Shown: positions 34,793-45,027 of the stretch, piece by piece
How the letters are laid out: every line of letters begins with the position of its first letter
Position numbering within the stretch: the stretch's first letter is position 1
Assembly (NCBI RefSeq): GCF_050947875.1
Contig: NC_134571.1
Location: forward strand, 226,124,024 to 226,188,023
Length of the DNA stretch: 64,000 bases
Direction of reading: 5' to 3'
Origin: Dermacentor variabilis
Taxonomy: Eukaryota; Arthropoda; Arachnida; Ixodida; Ixodidae
The notes under the pieces: generated by a model
Seen by the model: only the letters and a program-made list of their open reading frames with translations
The model's database searches: none
What the model was told of the DNA's origin: nothing
Position numbers and translations under genes: made by a program

Positions 34793-35632
34793 ATGGATTT
34801 GTTTAGGTCGTTTCCGACGTCAATATCCGGGAATAAGGGGATCGTCGTGGCGACGGACTATCTCACCCGCTTCGCTGAAACTAAAGCTCTACCGAAAGGC
34901 AGCGCAGCCGAAGTGGCGAAATTTTTTGTCGAGAACATCCTGCTGCGACATGGTGCCCCAGAAGTCCTCATCACCGACAGAGGAACGGCTTTTACAGCAG
35001 AGCTCACCCAGGCCATTTTGCAATACAGCCAGCCAAGCCACAGGAGGACAACTGCCTACCATCCGCAAACGAATGCTCTCACCGAGCGCCTGAACAAGAC
35101 CCTCGCCGACATGCTAGCTATGTACGTCGATGTCGAGCACAAGACGTGGGACGCGGTCCTGCCGTATGGAACCTTCGCTTACAACACGGCGGTGCAAGAA
35201 ACAACACAGATCCCGCCATTCAGGTTGGTTTACGGCGGGAACCCGACGACGACGCTCGACGTCATGCTGCCGCACGTCACTGACGAGGAGAATCTTGACG
35301 TCGCTACCTATGTCCAGCGCGCCGAAGAAGCTCGACAGCTCGCCCGCCTACGGATCAAGAACCAGCAGCGTACCGACAGCCGACACTACAACCTCCGACC
35401 ACGCTTCGTGGAGTACCAGCCCGGCGACCGTGTTTTGGCATGGACCCCGATACGCCGACAAGGACTGAGTGAAAAACTATTGCGACGCTATTTCGGACCC
35501 TACAATGTCATCCGACGTATTGGCGCACTGGACTATGAGGTGGTACCGGACGGCATTTCGCATTCACAGCGGTGCCGCGCCCCATCTGAAGTGGTCCACG
35601 TGGTGCGTCTTAAACGCTTTTACAGACGCTGA
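34793..35632 (+). pseudogene. Ty3/gypsy integrase catalytic core and C-terminal domain
   Basis: This open stretch continues the pol frame after the stop at 34784. The D,D-35-E triad is complete: Asp in VATDYLTR (34856-34858), Asp in ITDRGTAF (34976-34978), Glu in NALTERLNK (35084-35086). The C-terminal region contains a GPY-type motif (YFGPYNVIRRIG, about 35494-35529), as in Ty3/gypsy integrases, and ends at TGA 35630-35632. No envelope-like frame follows. Without the N-terminal pol it cannot act alone. Confidence 0.9.
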
Positions 35633-35719
35633 CGAACTTTCCTTATTTTGTTATTTTCTTTGCTGCGAGTGCTTCTTTATTACTTTCGTTTGCTTGCAGC
35701 ATCGGGTCGATGCTTTTTA

Positions 35720-35731
35720 AGAGGGGGATAC
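35720..35731 (+). promoter_or_regulatory. Polypurine tract
   Basis: A purine run (AAGAGGGGGATA, about 35719-35730) immediately before the LTR, the expected plus-strand priming site. Confidence 0.75.
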
Positions 35732-36149
35732 TGACACGTGTACTTATCTTTATCGGGCGACACGTTTCACCGCCTAACAAACGTTATCGCACAGCGAAGG
35801 ACGCGCCTAAACGTATCGCAAGTTTCTGGAATGTTATCGATGGTTTCATCCGCTGTCTGTGACCGAACGTTGTGTAATCTGATTGCATGTGTGGCCGACG
35901 CGAATAGTATACAACTTTGTGGAAGATACGCGCGTCCCAGCGATTACTCTGGAACGTTCGATGACTCATGTATCAAAGCCGACGCGCTTGACCCGCTCAT
36001 CAGATTTTGACGATCGCCGACTGTGTTCGCCGTTGTCGCCAGTCTTGAAGTGTAGCCCGTCTTTGTGGGCACAGGTTCGCCCAATAAAGGTTAGTTTCGT
36101 CTTTCACAGTATTTCTACTGTTTTCTTTATACGTCACTACCACGTGACA
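35732..36149 (+). repeat. 3' LTR, about 418 bp
   Basis: The LTR begins TGACACGTG and ends CACGTGACA, so it has TG...CA termini. It lies directly after the polypurine tract. A polyadenylation signal AATAAA is at 36083-36088. No second LTR was seen upstream in the window. Confidence 0.75.
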
Positions 36150-37029
36150 ATATTCATAATGGAGTGCGCAAGAGGAGGTCCGAGATGGTAAAGCTAAATG
36201 GGGACCTCCAATCCGCAAAGGAAAGGTGCAGTAGGTGTAGAAAAAGCATCAAAGAAAAATTACCGCCCAAACAATTCCGTACAGATGGTTAAGCACCCTA
36301 TTGCAAAACCCAGTTCCCAGCATGCAGTGTCCAGCGCTTCACCGCATTATGGGCCCAGTGTTGCGCGCTTGATGCTGGAGCGCTGCGCAGGCGCGGCATA
36401 CTGGGAGGCGCTGGGTACTGGTGCAAAAAACAGCTCTAGCACTTAAAGGGACACAAAAGTCTAGTACTAAGTCGACGGGCACTGTTCAAATACAATTCCA
36501 GAAACCTTGCAACGGCTGTTTTTTGCCCAGAAATGACTTAGCTTACGAGAAAATTATTTTGTGCCCAGAAAAGACTTAGCTTACGCTAAAGGTGCGAATA
36601 CCTTTAGTGCAATTCAAACTGCCCGCTGCCCAACCGGAGGAGTGGTGAAGTTGCATACGCTATCACCGCCCTCTGCTGCCGTCGTTGAGTGAAAGGACAT
36701 CCGACAGACGGCGGTACCAAGGCAGAAAGCGCCAAGTAAACATGCCCGGAATAGGGATTTGTACGAGGCGATTGGAAGATTGGTGGAAGAAAAGTAGAGA
36801 AACGACAAAATACGCAGACGTACACAAGCAAATTTCGCAATAGGTGGTCAGGAAATCTGGTTGCGGGAGTTCATATTCGTTTTTATTTAAGCCTAGGTAC
36901 GACATTGGGCATTATAATAGCGAGAGCTTCGTGGCGCGACCCACCACCTCGTTCCAAAGGGACGCTCATACATCCATCCATTCATCCAGCGCAAGCGGTG
37001 AATTCGCCGCCGCATGCTGCTTTTGGGTC
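36150..37029. other. Non-coding stretch, no feature recognised
   Basis: Only chance frames; a short duplicated phrase occurs around 36525-36590 ('gcccagaaatgacttagctt' / 'gcccagaaaagacttagctt'). Confidence 0.5.
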
Positions 37030-37172
37030 AAGTGGCATAGATCGTTCGGACATCGCGCGGCATCACATGGAAGTTGAATTCTCGGCTGCTTCCTGTATGT
37101 ACGAGTTTCGCGATGCAGCAAAACCAACGCAGCACTTCGCAATGACGAGAGCACTGTGAAACGCGATAACGT
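37030..37172 (-). repeat. Dispersed repeat, copy 2
   Basis: Reverse-complement match to 2195-2335, with the core 'ggaagttgaattctcggctg'. Unknown class. Confidence 0.55.
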
Positions 37173-37524
37173 GAGCAGCACGGAGTCGAGCGAAACTGCA
37201 ACCTTTCTAGCGCCCACATCGTTGTCAAGGGTAATTTCAGTGAGTTATTTTTTCTGCGAAAGAAATAGAACTGAACAAGTAGCGTTTTATTGCATCTTAT
37301 AATACAATCCAAGGATGTTTCTTTCTTTTTGCAACGAATGGATCAGTACTAGTGAAAGAATTTCAAAAGTGCTTTCGTCATGGGGCGAGTACTTGAATGT
37401 CCCGGGGAAGTCTCTAATCATGACCTGCATTTTCCTGAAGTTCTCGGTTATTAAGGCTCTGTTGACGTCTTAGAGACTCTCGAACACTAATATATCCTAT
37501 TAACTTGACTTAATATTTGCCTTT

Positions 37525-38468
37525 CATCATCATCATCGTCATCATCATCATCATCATCATCAGCCTGGTTACGCCCACTGCAGGGCAAAGGCCTCTCCCA
37601 TACTTCTCCAACTACCCCGGTCATGTACTACTTGTGGCCATGTTGTCCCTGCAAACTTCCTAATCTCATCCGCCCACCTAACTTTCTGCCGCCCCCTGCT
37701 ATGCTTCCCTTCTCTTGCAATCCAGTCCGTAACCCTTAATTACCATCGGATTTCTTCCCTCCTCATTACATGTCCGGCCCATGCCCCCCCCCCCACCCCC
37801 TATTTCTTTTTCTTGATTTCTACTAAGGTATCATTAACTCGCGCTTGTTCCCTCACCCAATCTGCTCTTTTCTTATCCCTTAACGTTACACCTATCATTC
37901 TTCTTTCTGTAGCTCGTTGCGCCGTCCTGAATTTAACTAGAACCCTTTTCGTAAGCCTCCATGTTTCTGCCCCGTACGTGAGTACTGGTAAGACACAGTT
38001 GTTATACACTTTTCTCTTGAGAGATAATGGCAACATGCTGTTCATGATCAGAGAATGCCTGCCAAACGCGCCCCAGCCCATTCTTATTCTTCTGGTTATT
38101 TCAGTCTCATGATCCCGATCCGCGGTCACTACCTGTCCTAAGTAGATGTATTCCCTTACCACTTCCAGTGTCTCGCTACCTATCGTAAACTCCTGTTCTC
38201 TTCCGAGACTGTTAAACATTACTTTAGTTGTGTGCAGATTAATTTTCAGACCCACCCTTCTCCTTTGCCTCTCCAGGTCCATGAGCATGTATTGCAATTG
38301 GTCCCCTGAGTTACTAAGCAAGGCAATATCACCAGCGAATCGCAAGTTACTAAGGTATTCTTCATTAACTCGTATCCCCAATTTTTCCCCATCCAGGTCT
38401 CTGAATACCTCTTGTAAACACGCTGTATAGCTCCCAAGGCTTTCTTTACTTCTCCGGCGTTACTTGAG
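37525..38468 (-). mobile_element. RTE-like LINE fragment, 5'-truncated and internally deleted
   Basis: The minus-strand RTE 3' end has an (ATG)n tail (plus strand CAT repeats, 37525-37560). It is strongly similar to the RTE copy at 55988-57745. At about 38425 the sequence jumps: 'cgctgt' joins 'atagctcccaaggc', which are about 600 bp apart in the other copy. GCCTTT at 37519-37524 and 38469-38474 is a possible short target duplication. A C run lies at about 37786-37793. Confidence 0.85.
37800..38460 (-). pseudogene. RTE reverse transcriptase C-terminal part with altered active site
   Basis: A 193-codon open segment (38381-37800) carries LRFAGDIALLS where RTE reverse transcriptases have F/YADD: the first Asp of the pair is Gly (codon 38331-38333). 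GLKINLHTTKVM, YIYLGQVV and VLTYGAETWRLTK follow, as is usual in the RTE thumb and C-terminal region. The upstream part encoding the earlier RT motifs is deleted. A dead copy. Confidence 0.85.
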
Positions 38469-38641
38469 GCCTTTGGTGGGCCCTTTAAATGCGCGGTGCC
38501 TGACCACCGTATATTTTTTTATAGCAGAAAGCATCATAGAACGTCTTAGTGCAATAAAAAAAAGAAAAAAAGTAAAAATGAGAAAGCTACGACCAGTATT
38601 CGGTAGTTGGAAATTCTGATTCCAAGCCCTGTAGTTAACCA

Positions 38642-38754
38642 CTTGAATGTGTAAAGAGCAAGGCGCAGTAGACCAGGAGAGAAGAAGAACCCAACACAAA
38701 CGACAGGACTTCTTCTGTCCTGGTCTATTGCGCCTTGCTCTTTATACATTCAAG
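38642..38754. mobile_element. Palindrome made of Penelope-type ends
   Basis: Arms 38642-38688 and 38709-38754 are near-perfect inverted repeats ('cttgaatgtgtaaagagcaa' / 'ttgctctttatacattcaag') with about a 20-bp spacer. Beyond the right arm, 'aaccgactagccca' resembles the terminal phrase of the Penelope element at 15.87 kb. Arms contain 'tcctgg..tattgcgcc', related to 'gtcctgtctgcgcgcc' there. No reading frame; target duplication not found. Confidence 0.6.
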
Positions 38755-39940
38755 CATGAACCGACTAGCCCAAGCAAGAGTTTTACTTTACTGCTGCACG
38801 ACGCCAGCAGACGCGCATGGATGAATAATTTGCCATGTCAACATCGAGAAGCAGTTTTAGTTTCACACAGACATGGTAGATGCGCTATCACCCAGCAAAT
38901 AAAATTCACGCCTGTACCAGAAAGGAAAAGTTGCTGTCCGTATTGAGTAGCATGCTTAGAAGTGCCACAACATAGATTTTAACTTGCGATAGGATTTTTT
39001 ATCTTCGAAAAAAGTCCTAAGTCAACCGCCGACCAGGGACGCTATATGGGCTGTTACTGCCAATTTCCATAGCTTTTTCTTGTTCTTCACGCAAGGGTAT
39101 ACAACGTTTCTTTAGCTCAGTGATGCATTTCAATCGACACGTCTTTCTATTCTTCGTCAGAGAAGCGCAGGCTAGTGCTGGCAGCCTTCGGCGACAGCAC
39201 TTATACCTGTGTTTATGACGCGTCACGTCGGCGCTGATCATTTCGTCTGCTGGCACTCTAGACACGAAAAAAATGGTTCATATAAGCACACCGATGCCAA
39301 AGCTGAAATACAGAGTGGTTTATCCTTGTTAGACTTCTTGATTCCTGAGCCCATACGCACCGATACCGTGCTGACAGACTCGGCGGATTTGCTAGGCCTG
39401 AGCTTCGGTGAGGACTGATATCGGGTCGGGTAGCTGGAGAAAGCTAAAATAGATGTATTTGAGCCTCAGAAGCTTCTTTAGTACAATAGGGAAAGTGGAA
39501 GCTCGCAAATCGCCTCAGCTTTGTTATCGGTGCGATAATATCAATGAGCGGTAGGCTTCGAACTCGGGGTCCGTTCGAGTGCGTCTGAACGACGTTTGGA
39601 TTTCATGTCCACTCCACAACACTCCGACAACGGAGAGTACTCCCAGTCATATGTTACGTGCAAACTACTAAAAAACGCGGCGTCCTCCGCGTTTGCGTGG
39701 TTTCGTTGAAGAATTTAGCTATCCGCGCAGTCAAAAGGGAAAATGCAAAAGAACTAAAGTGATCTTGAGTGTCAAATGTACATGCATAAACAGGGCGGGT
39801 CACGCACTTTTATTCCAAACTGCGACACGAAATTTAACTTTATGACCCCAAGATATAGCCTTATTTAGGACAAGAGACTAGTGTCAAGCGATAAAATCGT
39901 ATAATGCATTTAATATTCAGCAACGCTAGTCCTTGCGAAA
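38755..39940. other. Non-coding stretch, no feature recognised
   Basis: Nothing supported by motif or repeat structure. Confidence 0.5.
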
Positions 39941-39944
39941 AGGA

Positions 39945-40215
39945 ACCGGCGCGGCACAAACAGAACCAGCGCAGTTTCCAGTGCGAACCAGCGAACTGCA
40001 GCGAGAACCAGCGCCTCTACAGTACAAATGACTGCGCCCCAGCGTCATGGCAGTGGAACCAGCGTCTCGTCCAGTGTGAACCACCTCTTACCCATTGTTC
40101 TCGCTGGTGTCCCAGTGAGTCCCAGCGAGCGCCAGCGTCCCCAGTGGTATTCAGTGTCAAAAAAAACCGCTGGTTTCACACTGGAACGCACTGGAAGACG
40201 CTGGTTTTTGCAATA
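39945..40215. repeat. CCAGCG/CCAGTG minisatellite with inverted end
   Basis: Interspersed copies of 'aaccagcg', 'ccagtg(t)gaacc' and 'ccagcg' occur about every 10-20 bp. Near the right end (40160-40208) the orientation flips ('cgctggtttcacactgg', 'gacgctggtttt'). It may be a degenerate foldback element. Confidence 0.65.
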
Positions 40216-40744
40216 AGGCAGCGAAGCTGAAACGTGCGGCCCCGGTGTTTATCACTGGGTTAATCCCGATGGTTCATAAAACGACGCTTTCGTAGACTGC
40301 TGGATTCTCGTTACGCAGTTGCTGCTTGCGCTCGGCTGCACGAGCCTGTTCTTGCGTCCTGGCTGCAGCATTGGCACGACGTAGACAAAGTTCCAGGTTA
40401 TGTTTGCGACGTTGCTAGTCGAAAGCTGCGTGCTGCTAAGGAGTGCGTATGACACGTGGTCTACCCGTTTCGGAGTCAGGGACAAACGGTTGCGCGCGCG
40501 CTCGGCTGCAGCGGAGAGCAACGACGTCACTATTGACGCAGCCAATCGCGCGCATTTCTCTTTCTTTTTCGCGCATGTCTGTGGGGTTGCGACGGAGTTC
40601 TCGGCGTACAGATGGATGGGCGAATCAGCTAGCCATATACAGCTTCACTGTAGTATAAAGAAAGGTTTCTCAGTATCTTAGTTAGCGTATTTCCACGTCT
40701 GAGCTCTATCCTCATACCTATGTAACATTTGTTCCACGACATTT

Positions 40745-40950
40745 AACGCGATAGCGTTAAGGAGCTCGTATCGCAGAAAAGCCGGTGTCGTCGGCGTTGG
40801 TGTCGATGGCGTTGGCCGTGAGCGATAAATCCCAGAAGGCACTTCATAAATAAAAAACAACATGAAAGGTGGGCTGGGTCGGAATCGAACCAGGGTCTCC
40901 TGAGTGTGAGACGGAGACGCTGGCACTCATCCACGAGTTCGATGGTTCAA
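40745..40950 (-). mobile_element. tRNA-derived SINE-like element, second type
   Basis: On the minus strand a tRNA-like head (about 40945-40870) has the B box GGTTCGATTCC (40881-40891). The body ends in 'acgctatcgcgttaa' at 40744-40758, and the phrase 'acgctatcgcgtt' recurs at 41757-41769. The head differs from the Ruka-like SINEs. Target duplications not identified. Confidence 0.55.
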
Positions 40951-41346
40951 AGCAGGACAAAAGCGCCTCTAGTGAATGTGGTGTTGCCTTAGAAACGTGC
41001 CGTAGAAAGTTATACTGCGGTGCATATCGGTAATTATGAGCATGTAAATTACAGAAGTCGCAGTTACACGAGTAGCAAAGTACGTTACCGCTACATTTCT
41101 TCTGCGCTCCTCGCACACGCAGAGCCACGTTGCGGCAAACACAGAAGACCCGCTCCTCGCAATGTACGGCGCTGCCCCGACACGTGGCGCGCCACTCGCC
41201 CGAGGGACGCGGCTCCTCTTTCCGCTCACAGCGCGATTCCTAGGTGCAGCGTTCGATGAGGGACGCCTCTCACGTGATCGCTGTGCCGTAGCGCGTCTGG
41301 TGGGAAAAGGTCCCCTGCGATATGTGCCGTGCTGCTGGCGAGGAGC

Positions 41347-41487
41347 CATCAAGGCACAAATCTGGGCTAGTTGGTGTGTCATCATTAATCAAAAGACTAG
41401 CGCAAATAACAGGGACACAGACGTTAGCGCTCACCCTGTGGTCTTCTATGTCTGTGTCCCTGTTATTTGCGCTAGTCTTTTTATTAA
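41347..41487. mobile_element. Penelope-end palindrome with 11-bp target duplication
   Basis: The arms carry 'gactagcgcaaataacaggg' and its reverse complement around a short spacer (arms about 41386-41427 and 41446-41487). The left arm extends to the terminal phrase 'gggctagttggtgtgtcatc', the same end as at 55.03 kb. TGGCGAGGAGC stands on both sides (41336-41346 and 41488-41498). So a 141-bp non-coding palindrome built from Penelope ends inserted as a unit. Confidence 0.75.
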
Positions 41488-41966
41488 TGGCGAGGAGCGA
41501 TGCGTCTGCGTGATGCTTCCAAGCGAGATAGAGGACGATCCCATCGAGGCGTCAGCCCCATGATCGCGTCCGCCTTCATGGCGCGTCGCGGCCAGGCTGT
41601 CCGTGCCGATTACGACGTTTGGCTCGCGTAGATCGTTTCTCCCTCCGAGACACCGGGTTCTTTGGTTCGTTCCGCTTGCTCAGGCGCACGTTTCGTCATT
41701 GTGTGACTCAAGAGCATGCCGAGCGAATAAGTGGGTGGTGCGAACGGGGTGCGATAACGCTATCGCGTTCCACTCTTGAAGGCGAAGCTTAAGCGTCCTC
41801 CAATTTTTTCTTTGAAAATGGCACCATATCCTTCAGTGAAAGTGTTACATGAAGTGGGCGACGTGTAACACACACAAAAAATGAAGTCCGTGTGCCCGGC
41901 GCGTATATGCTTGCATACTAATTTGCGAGGCGACGAAAACGCTGTGTTGCCGCAGGTAATCCCGTC

Positions 41967-42692
41967 ATGGACAGCTATCAGTACGCCGCCGCCAGTGCGC
42001 GGGTCACTCTGCCAGAAAAAACATGTTGCGCTCTCACGTCAAATTTAAAATTACTCTTGCACGAAAAAATAGAGAATATCGTGAAAAATAACCAAGAGCC
42101 ACAGGAGAAAAAGGTATCCGACTTGGCTACAGGTCTTGCTGCTGTTAAGTCCTTTGTTGAGTCCTTCCACGCATCCCAATGTATTACGAATCTGCCGGGC
42201 ATTATCAACGAAGCCGTCGATGACCACGCTGCTGCTTTGACTTCACGTTTGAATGAGCTCGAGGAGAGACCGCGTCGGGACAACCTTATTTTCCACGGCC
42301 CTGCAGACAACCCATCTGAAAGATGGACACAAACTGAACAGCATGTACGTGACGTCCTTTCAAGAACTTTAAATCTTAGTTTGTCTGACGATGCTATCTC
42401 ATGCGCTCACAGATTAGGCCAGTACAATGCCAATCGACCACGACCTTTTATTGTTAAATTCGCTTCGTCAAAACTACGGGAAAATAAAATTTCTCAAGTC
42501 TACAAATTCTTAACTCGAGCGTCTCCGTTCGTGAAGATTTTTGCGTGGCTACGCGTCAATCGCGGAAAAAGCTAGTTCAATTCGGAAAGGCTAGCGGCCA
42601 ACAATTCATGCTTCGTTTCAATAAACTTTATATAAATTGTATATTGTTAAGAAGTGCTATGTATACTGTCATGTTGCCCGCCAAGTACGTGA
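41967..42692 (+). pseudogene. LINE ORF1 (coiled coil plus RRM-like part), frameshifted
   Basis: The frame 41967-42575 encodes an N-terminal helical stretch (about residues 30-60 and 85-105). RRDNLIFHG (about residues 102-110) and CAHRLGQYNANRPRPFIVKF follow, as in the nucleic-acid-binding ORF1 of CR1/Jockey/L1-type LINEs. After FLTRASP the reading moves to another frame (frameshift near 42530) and continues with CVATRQSRKKLVQFGKASGQ to about 42690. It may be ORF1 of the LINE whose ORF2 starts at 45028, separated by 2.3 kb of other DNA; linkage is inferred only from order and orientation. Confidence 0.7.
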
Positions 42693-42849
42693 AATGAATC
42701 CTTCCGATAGCAGGACTGCCAACAGTACTAACATATCCAGTGCCACTTCAAGCACTTCCCATAGACCACAGTGACAGCTACCCCATGGTACTAATGAAAG
42801 ATAGGTTTCCGTCCTGTATTCCAGCATACGCAGTGTATGCAAGAAGCGC

Positions 42850-43260
42850 GATCAGGAGTGCTATAAAGCAAGGTATTCCAAACTTTTCTATTCCAAATCT
42901 GCAATCAGCCCACCGCGATTGGTCAAAACCTTTTTTGGACCACCCCCAATTCAGCTCTCTGTCACGCAACGTCACGAAAACTGCGATAGCTGCCCATCTG
43001 ATATGACGTGTACACACTGATTATGCATAATGTGACCGAACAAAACAAAAAGAGCTATTTCTGATTCGACGCCTTTTTGCCATTAGCCTTCGACTATTGG
43101 TCAAAAGTTTTCGGGCTGTACCCACTTCACCTGCCTGTCTCACGACGTCACAAACCCGCAACAACTTACCCCGTCAAAGTGACGCGTATGCGATAAAGAT
43201 GCATTAATATGCCGAACAAAACTGAATTTTCTTCTGAATAGCCGCATTCTGCCCCGTTCT
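42850..43260. repeat. Diverged tandem duplication, about 200-bp unit
   Basis: Two successive segments share 'ttggtcaaaa', 'gacgtcac' / 'acgtcacgaaaa', 'acaaaac' and 'ttctga.t..' in the same order (about 42910-43060 and 43095-43240). Function unknown; probably an unclassified transposon-related repeat. Confidence 0.55.
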
Positions 43261-43367
43261 GCAAGGAATAAAAGATGGCTGCTGCCGATCGCTCCTGCAC
43301 TGGCTACTCGCCCCTGCTGAAGAGCATGAGTTTATTTGCGTGTAATAAAACTTTTTGCGTGGCCGTA

Positions 43368-43446
43368 CACTGCACACTGCTCAGCACTGAGCACTGAGCT
43401 CAGCACTCAGCACTCAGCACTGCGCACTGAGCAGCACACTGCTCGG
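43368..43446. repeat. Short palindromic GCACTGAGCA-type repeat
   Basis: About nine copies of 'cagcactg' or 'agcac(a)ctg' in both orientations within 79 bp. Confidence 0.8.
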
Positions 43447-43760
43447 CGGAACATTAAGCCCCCCCTACCCATATGACAGAAATCACCCATATGACGTCAG
43501 TGGGACGAGCTATCCGATTGGTTCACCAGGACGCGTGATCGATGATTTTTCCAACTTTATGGTAAACAAATGATGTTCGTAATAGTTGGAATGTTAGTTT
43601 CTTTTTATAGAAAGAAAGTGACATAAAGAGAATGCACAAGAACAATTTTTCTGTACACTTAAGCACCTCCGGCACGCAGGAAGTGTCGTCTGCTTGCGTT
43701 ACAAGGTGCTCCGTCTTTGGCGAGAGCTCCGCCGTCAGTGTCGGTCTTTTCGCAAGCGCT

Positions 43761-43946
43761 ATGATTCGACTTTGTTCCGTTGTGGACTGCAAACGTCGCG
43801 ACTGGCAATATGTCAAGCTGCGACATCGTATCCCTCTGCAAGCCAGTAGACGAGCGGACTGGCTGCAGCGCATCGGACTGTCGCTATCCGATCGGCGCCA
43901 GGATTTGCGCGATTGCGACCGTCACTTTACACCGGAAGATTACTAA
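43761..43946 (+). pseudogene. THAP zinc-finger domain fragment
   Basis: From ATG 43761, 61 codons show a C2CH THAP domain: Cys5 and Cys10 (CSVVDC), RHRIP at residues 21-25 (family H-x-F-P), Trp34 in ADWLQRIG, and Cys52 and His55 in CDRHF, followed by TPEDY and TAA 43944-43946. A THAP domain binds DNA; it occurs in chromatin proteins and at the N-terminus of P-element-type transposases. No splice donor precedes the stop and no downstream domain was found, so it may be a relic exon or transposase piece. No transposase core is visible. Confidence 0.65.
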
Positions 43947-45027
43947 CGCAATAGCGTTTCGCGAGTCCGATATTAAGGTAAACGCAAGCGCAAGGGGATA
44001 GAATCTTGCCGGGCCTGGCCGTGTCCCCTTGCGTTCGTTTCAGGGGACGAACAGAAGCGCAAATGTAAATGATCTGCACGGTGCAGCCACCTGGTGGCAT
44101 AGAGCTCAACCACACACAGTCGCAGTAACAATTCTTCTTTGCTGCTGGTGTAAATTTTGAGCAGGAGTGTAATCGTTAACACGTTTTGTAAATGTTTAAA
44201 ATGTTTTACACTTGGTTAGAGGAATATTAGCTCTTTCTTTGGCTGGTTAAGCTCAGCGCCAATCGGTGCCTGGATCGTGGAGACCGATCAGGCAGCTCAC
44301 GTACATCTACGCTAACGTTCCTTCATCAGCTTGGGTTTATACTTCCACCGTTCCGTCGAAACGTTCGGCTAGTGTGTAATTACCGGAATACCAGACACGT
44401 TCGGCGCTACGACAGAATGCTCGCAACGCACGCTGTTTCGATAGCTCTCACTTGGGTTCGACACGGCCAAGCAGCTAGCGGAGTGATTTCGCGCGGGCGG
44501 GGGCGGGCTCCAAAAGCGGAAGTGGACGATGTGACGTCGCATCGTGACGCAGAACCAGTGAAGGCGGAGCTTAGCCTCGATCGCTCGGCGAACCAGTTGA
44601 GGAGGAATAACATGGCTAGGAAGGAGGGTAACTTGTAATCGCTTGTAGCTGCATTAATACGTAACGCTTCACTTAAATTGTGGTGCGAATGTTCTACTTA
44701 AGCTGTACCCTACGCGTCTACAAAATTTGTCCGAACCGTTTCAGGGGCCCTTAAGTAAGAGAAAGCGGACCAATCGTAGACGCCGACACCACCCTCTTCA
44801 TCCGGTTACTGATATTCAGTGCAGTGGCTCGGCCCCATCGAATCCCTTTCCAGTGGAGCGTGCTCCTTGCTTGTGAGCCAATTAGAAAAGACAAGCCGTT
44901 CAGTGCAGGCAATGTTAATCATTTTTCAAGCAAGCAACAGTGGCCTCATATGAACGAGGGGATCATTTGATTGGTTTCTTCAGACAACCCTGCCGGTGAC
45001 CGCCCGATGCTTGCGTCGACGGTTACG
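43947..45027. other. Non-coding stretch, no feature recognised
   Basis: No further THAP protein or transposase sequence seen; GC-rich around 44480-44620. Confidence 0.5.

Larger units (their letters stand above)
33541..36149 (+). mobile_element. Ty3/gypsy retrotransposon, 3' half with one LTR
   Basis: The element begins abruptly inside RT (about 33541). It continues through RNase H and integrase and ends in a polypurine tract and one LTR. Gag, protease, the RT fingers and palm and the 5' LTR are absent, so it is truncated at the 5' side. Reading-frame damage is limited to a frameshift near 33705 and one stop at 34784-34786. This makes it the best preserved LTR element in the window. Confidence 0.9.

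Noticed and set aside
40870..40945. Functional tRNA gene on the minus strand
   Set aside because: Only a B box and partial head are tRNA-like and it continues into a dispersed SINE-like body.
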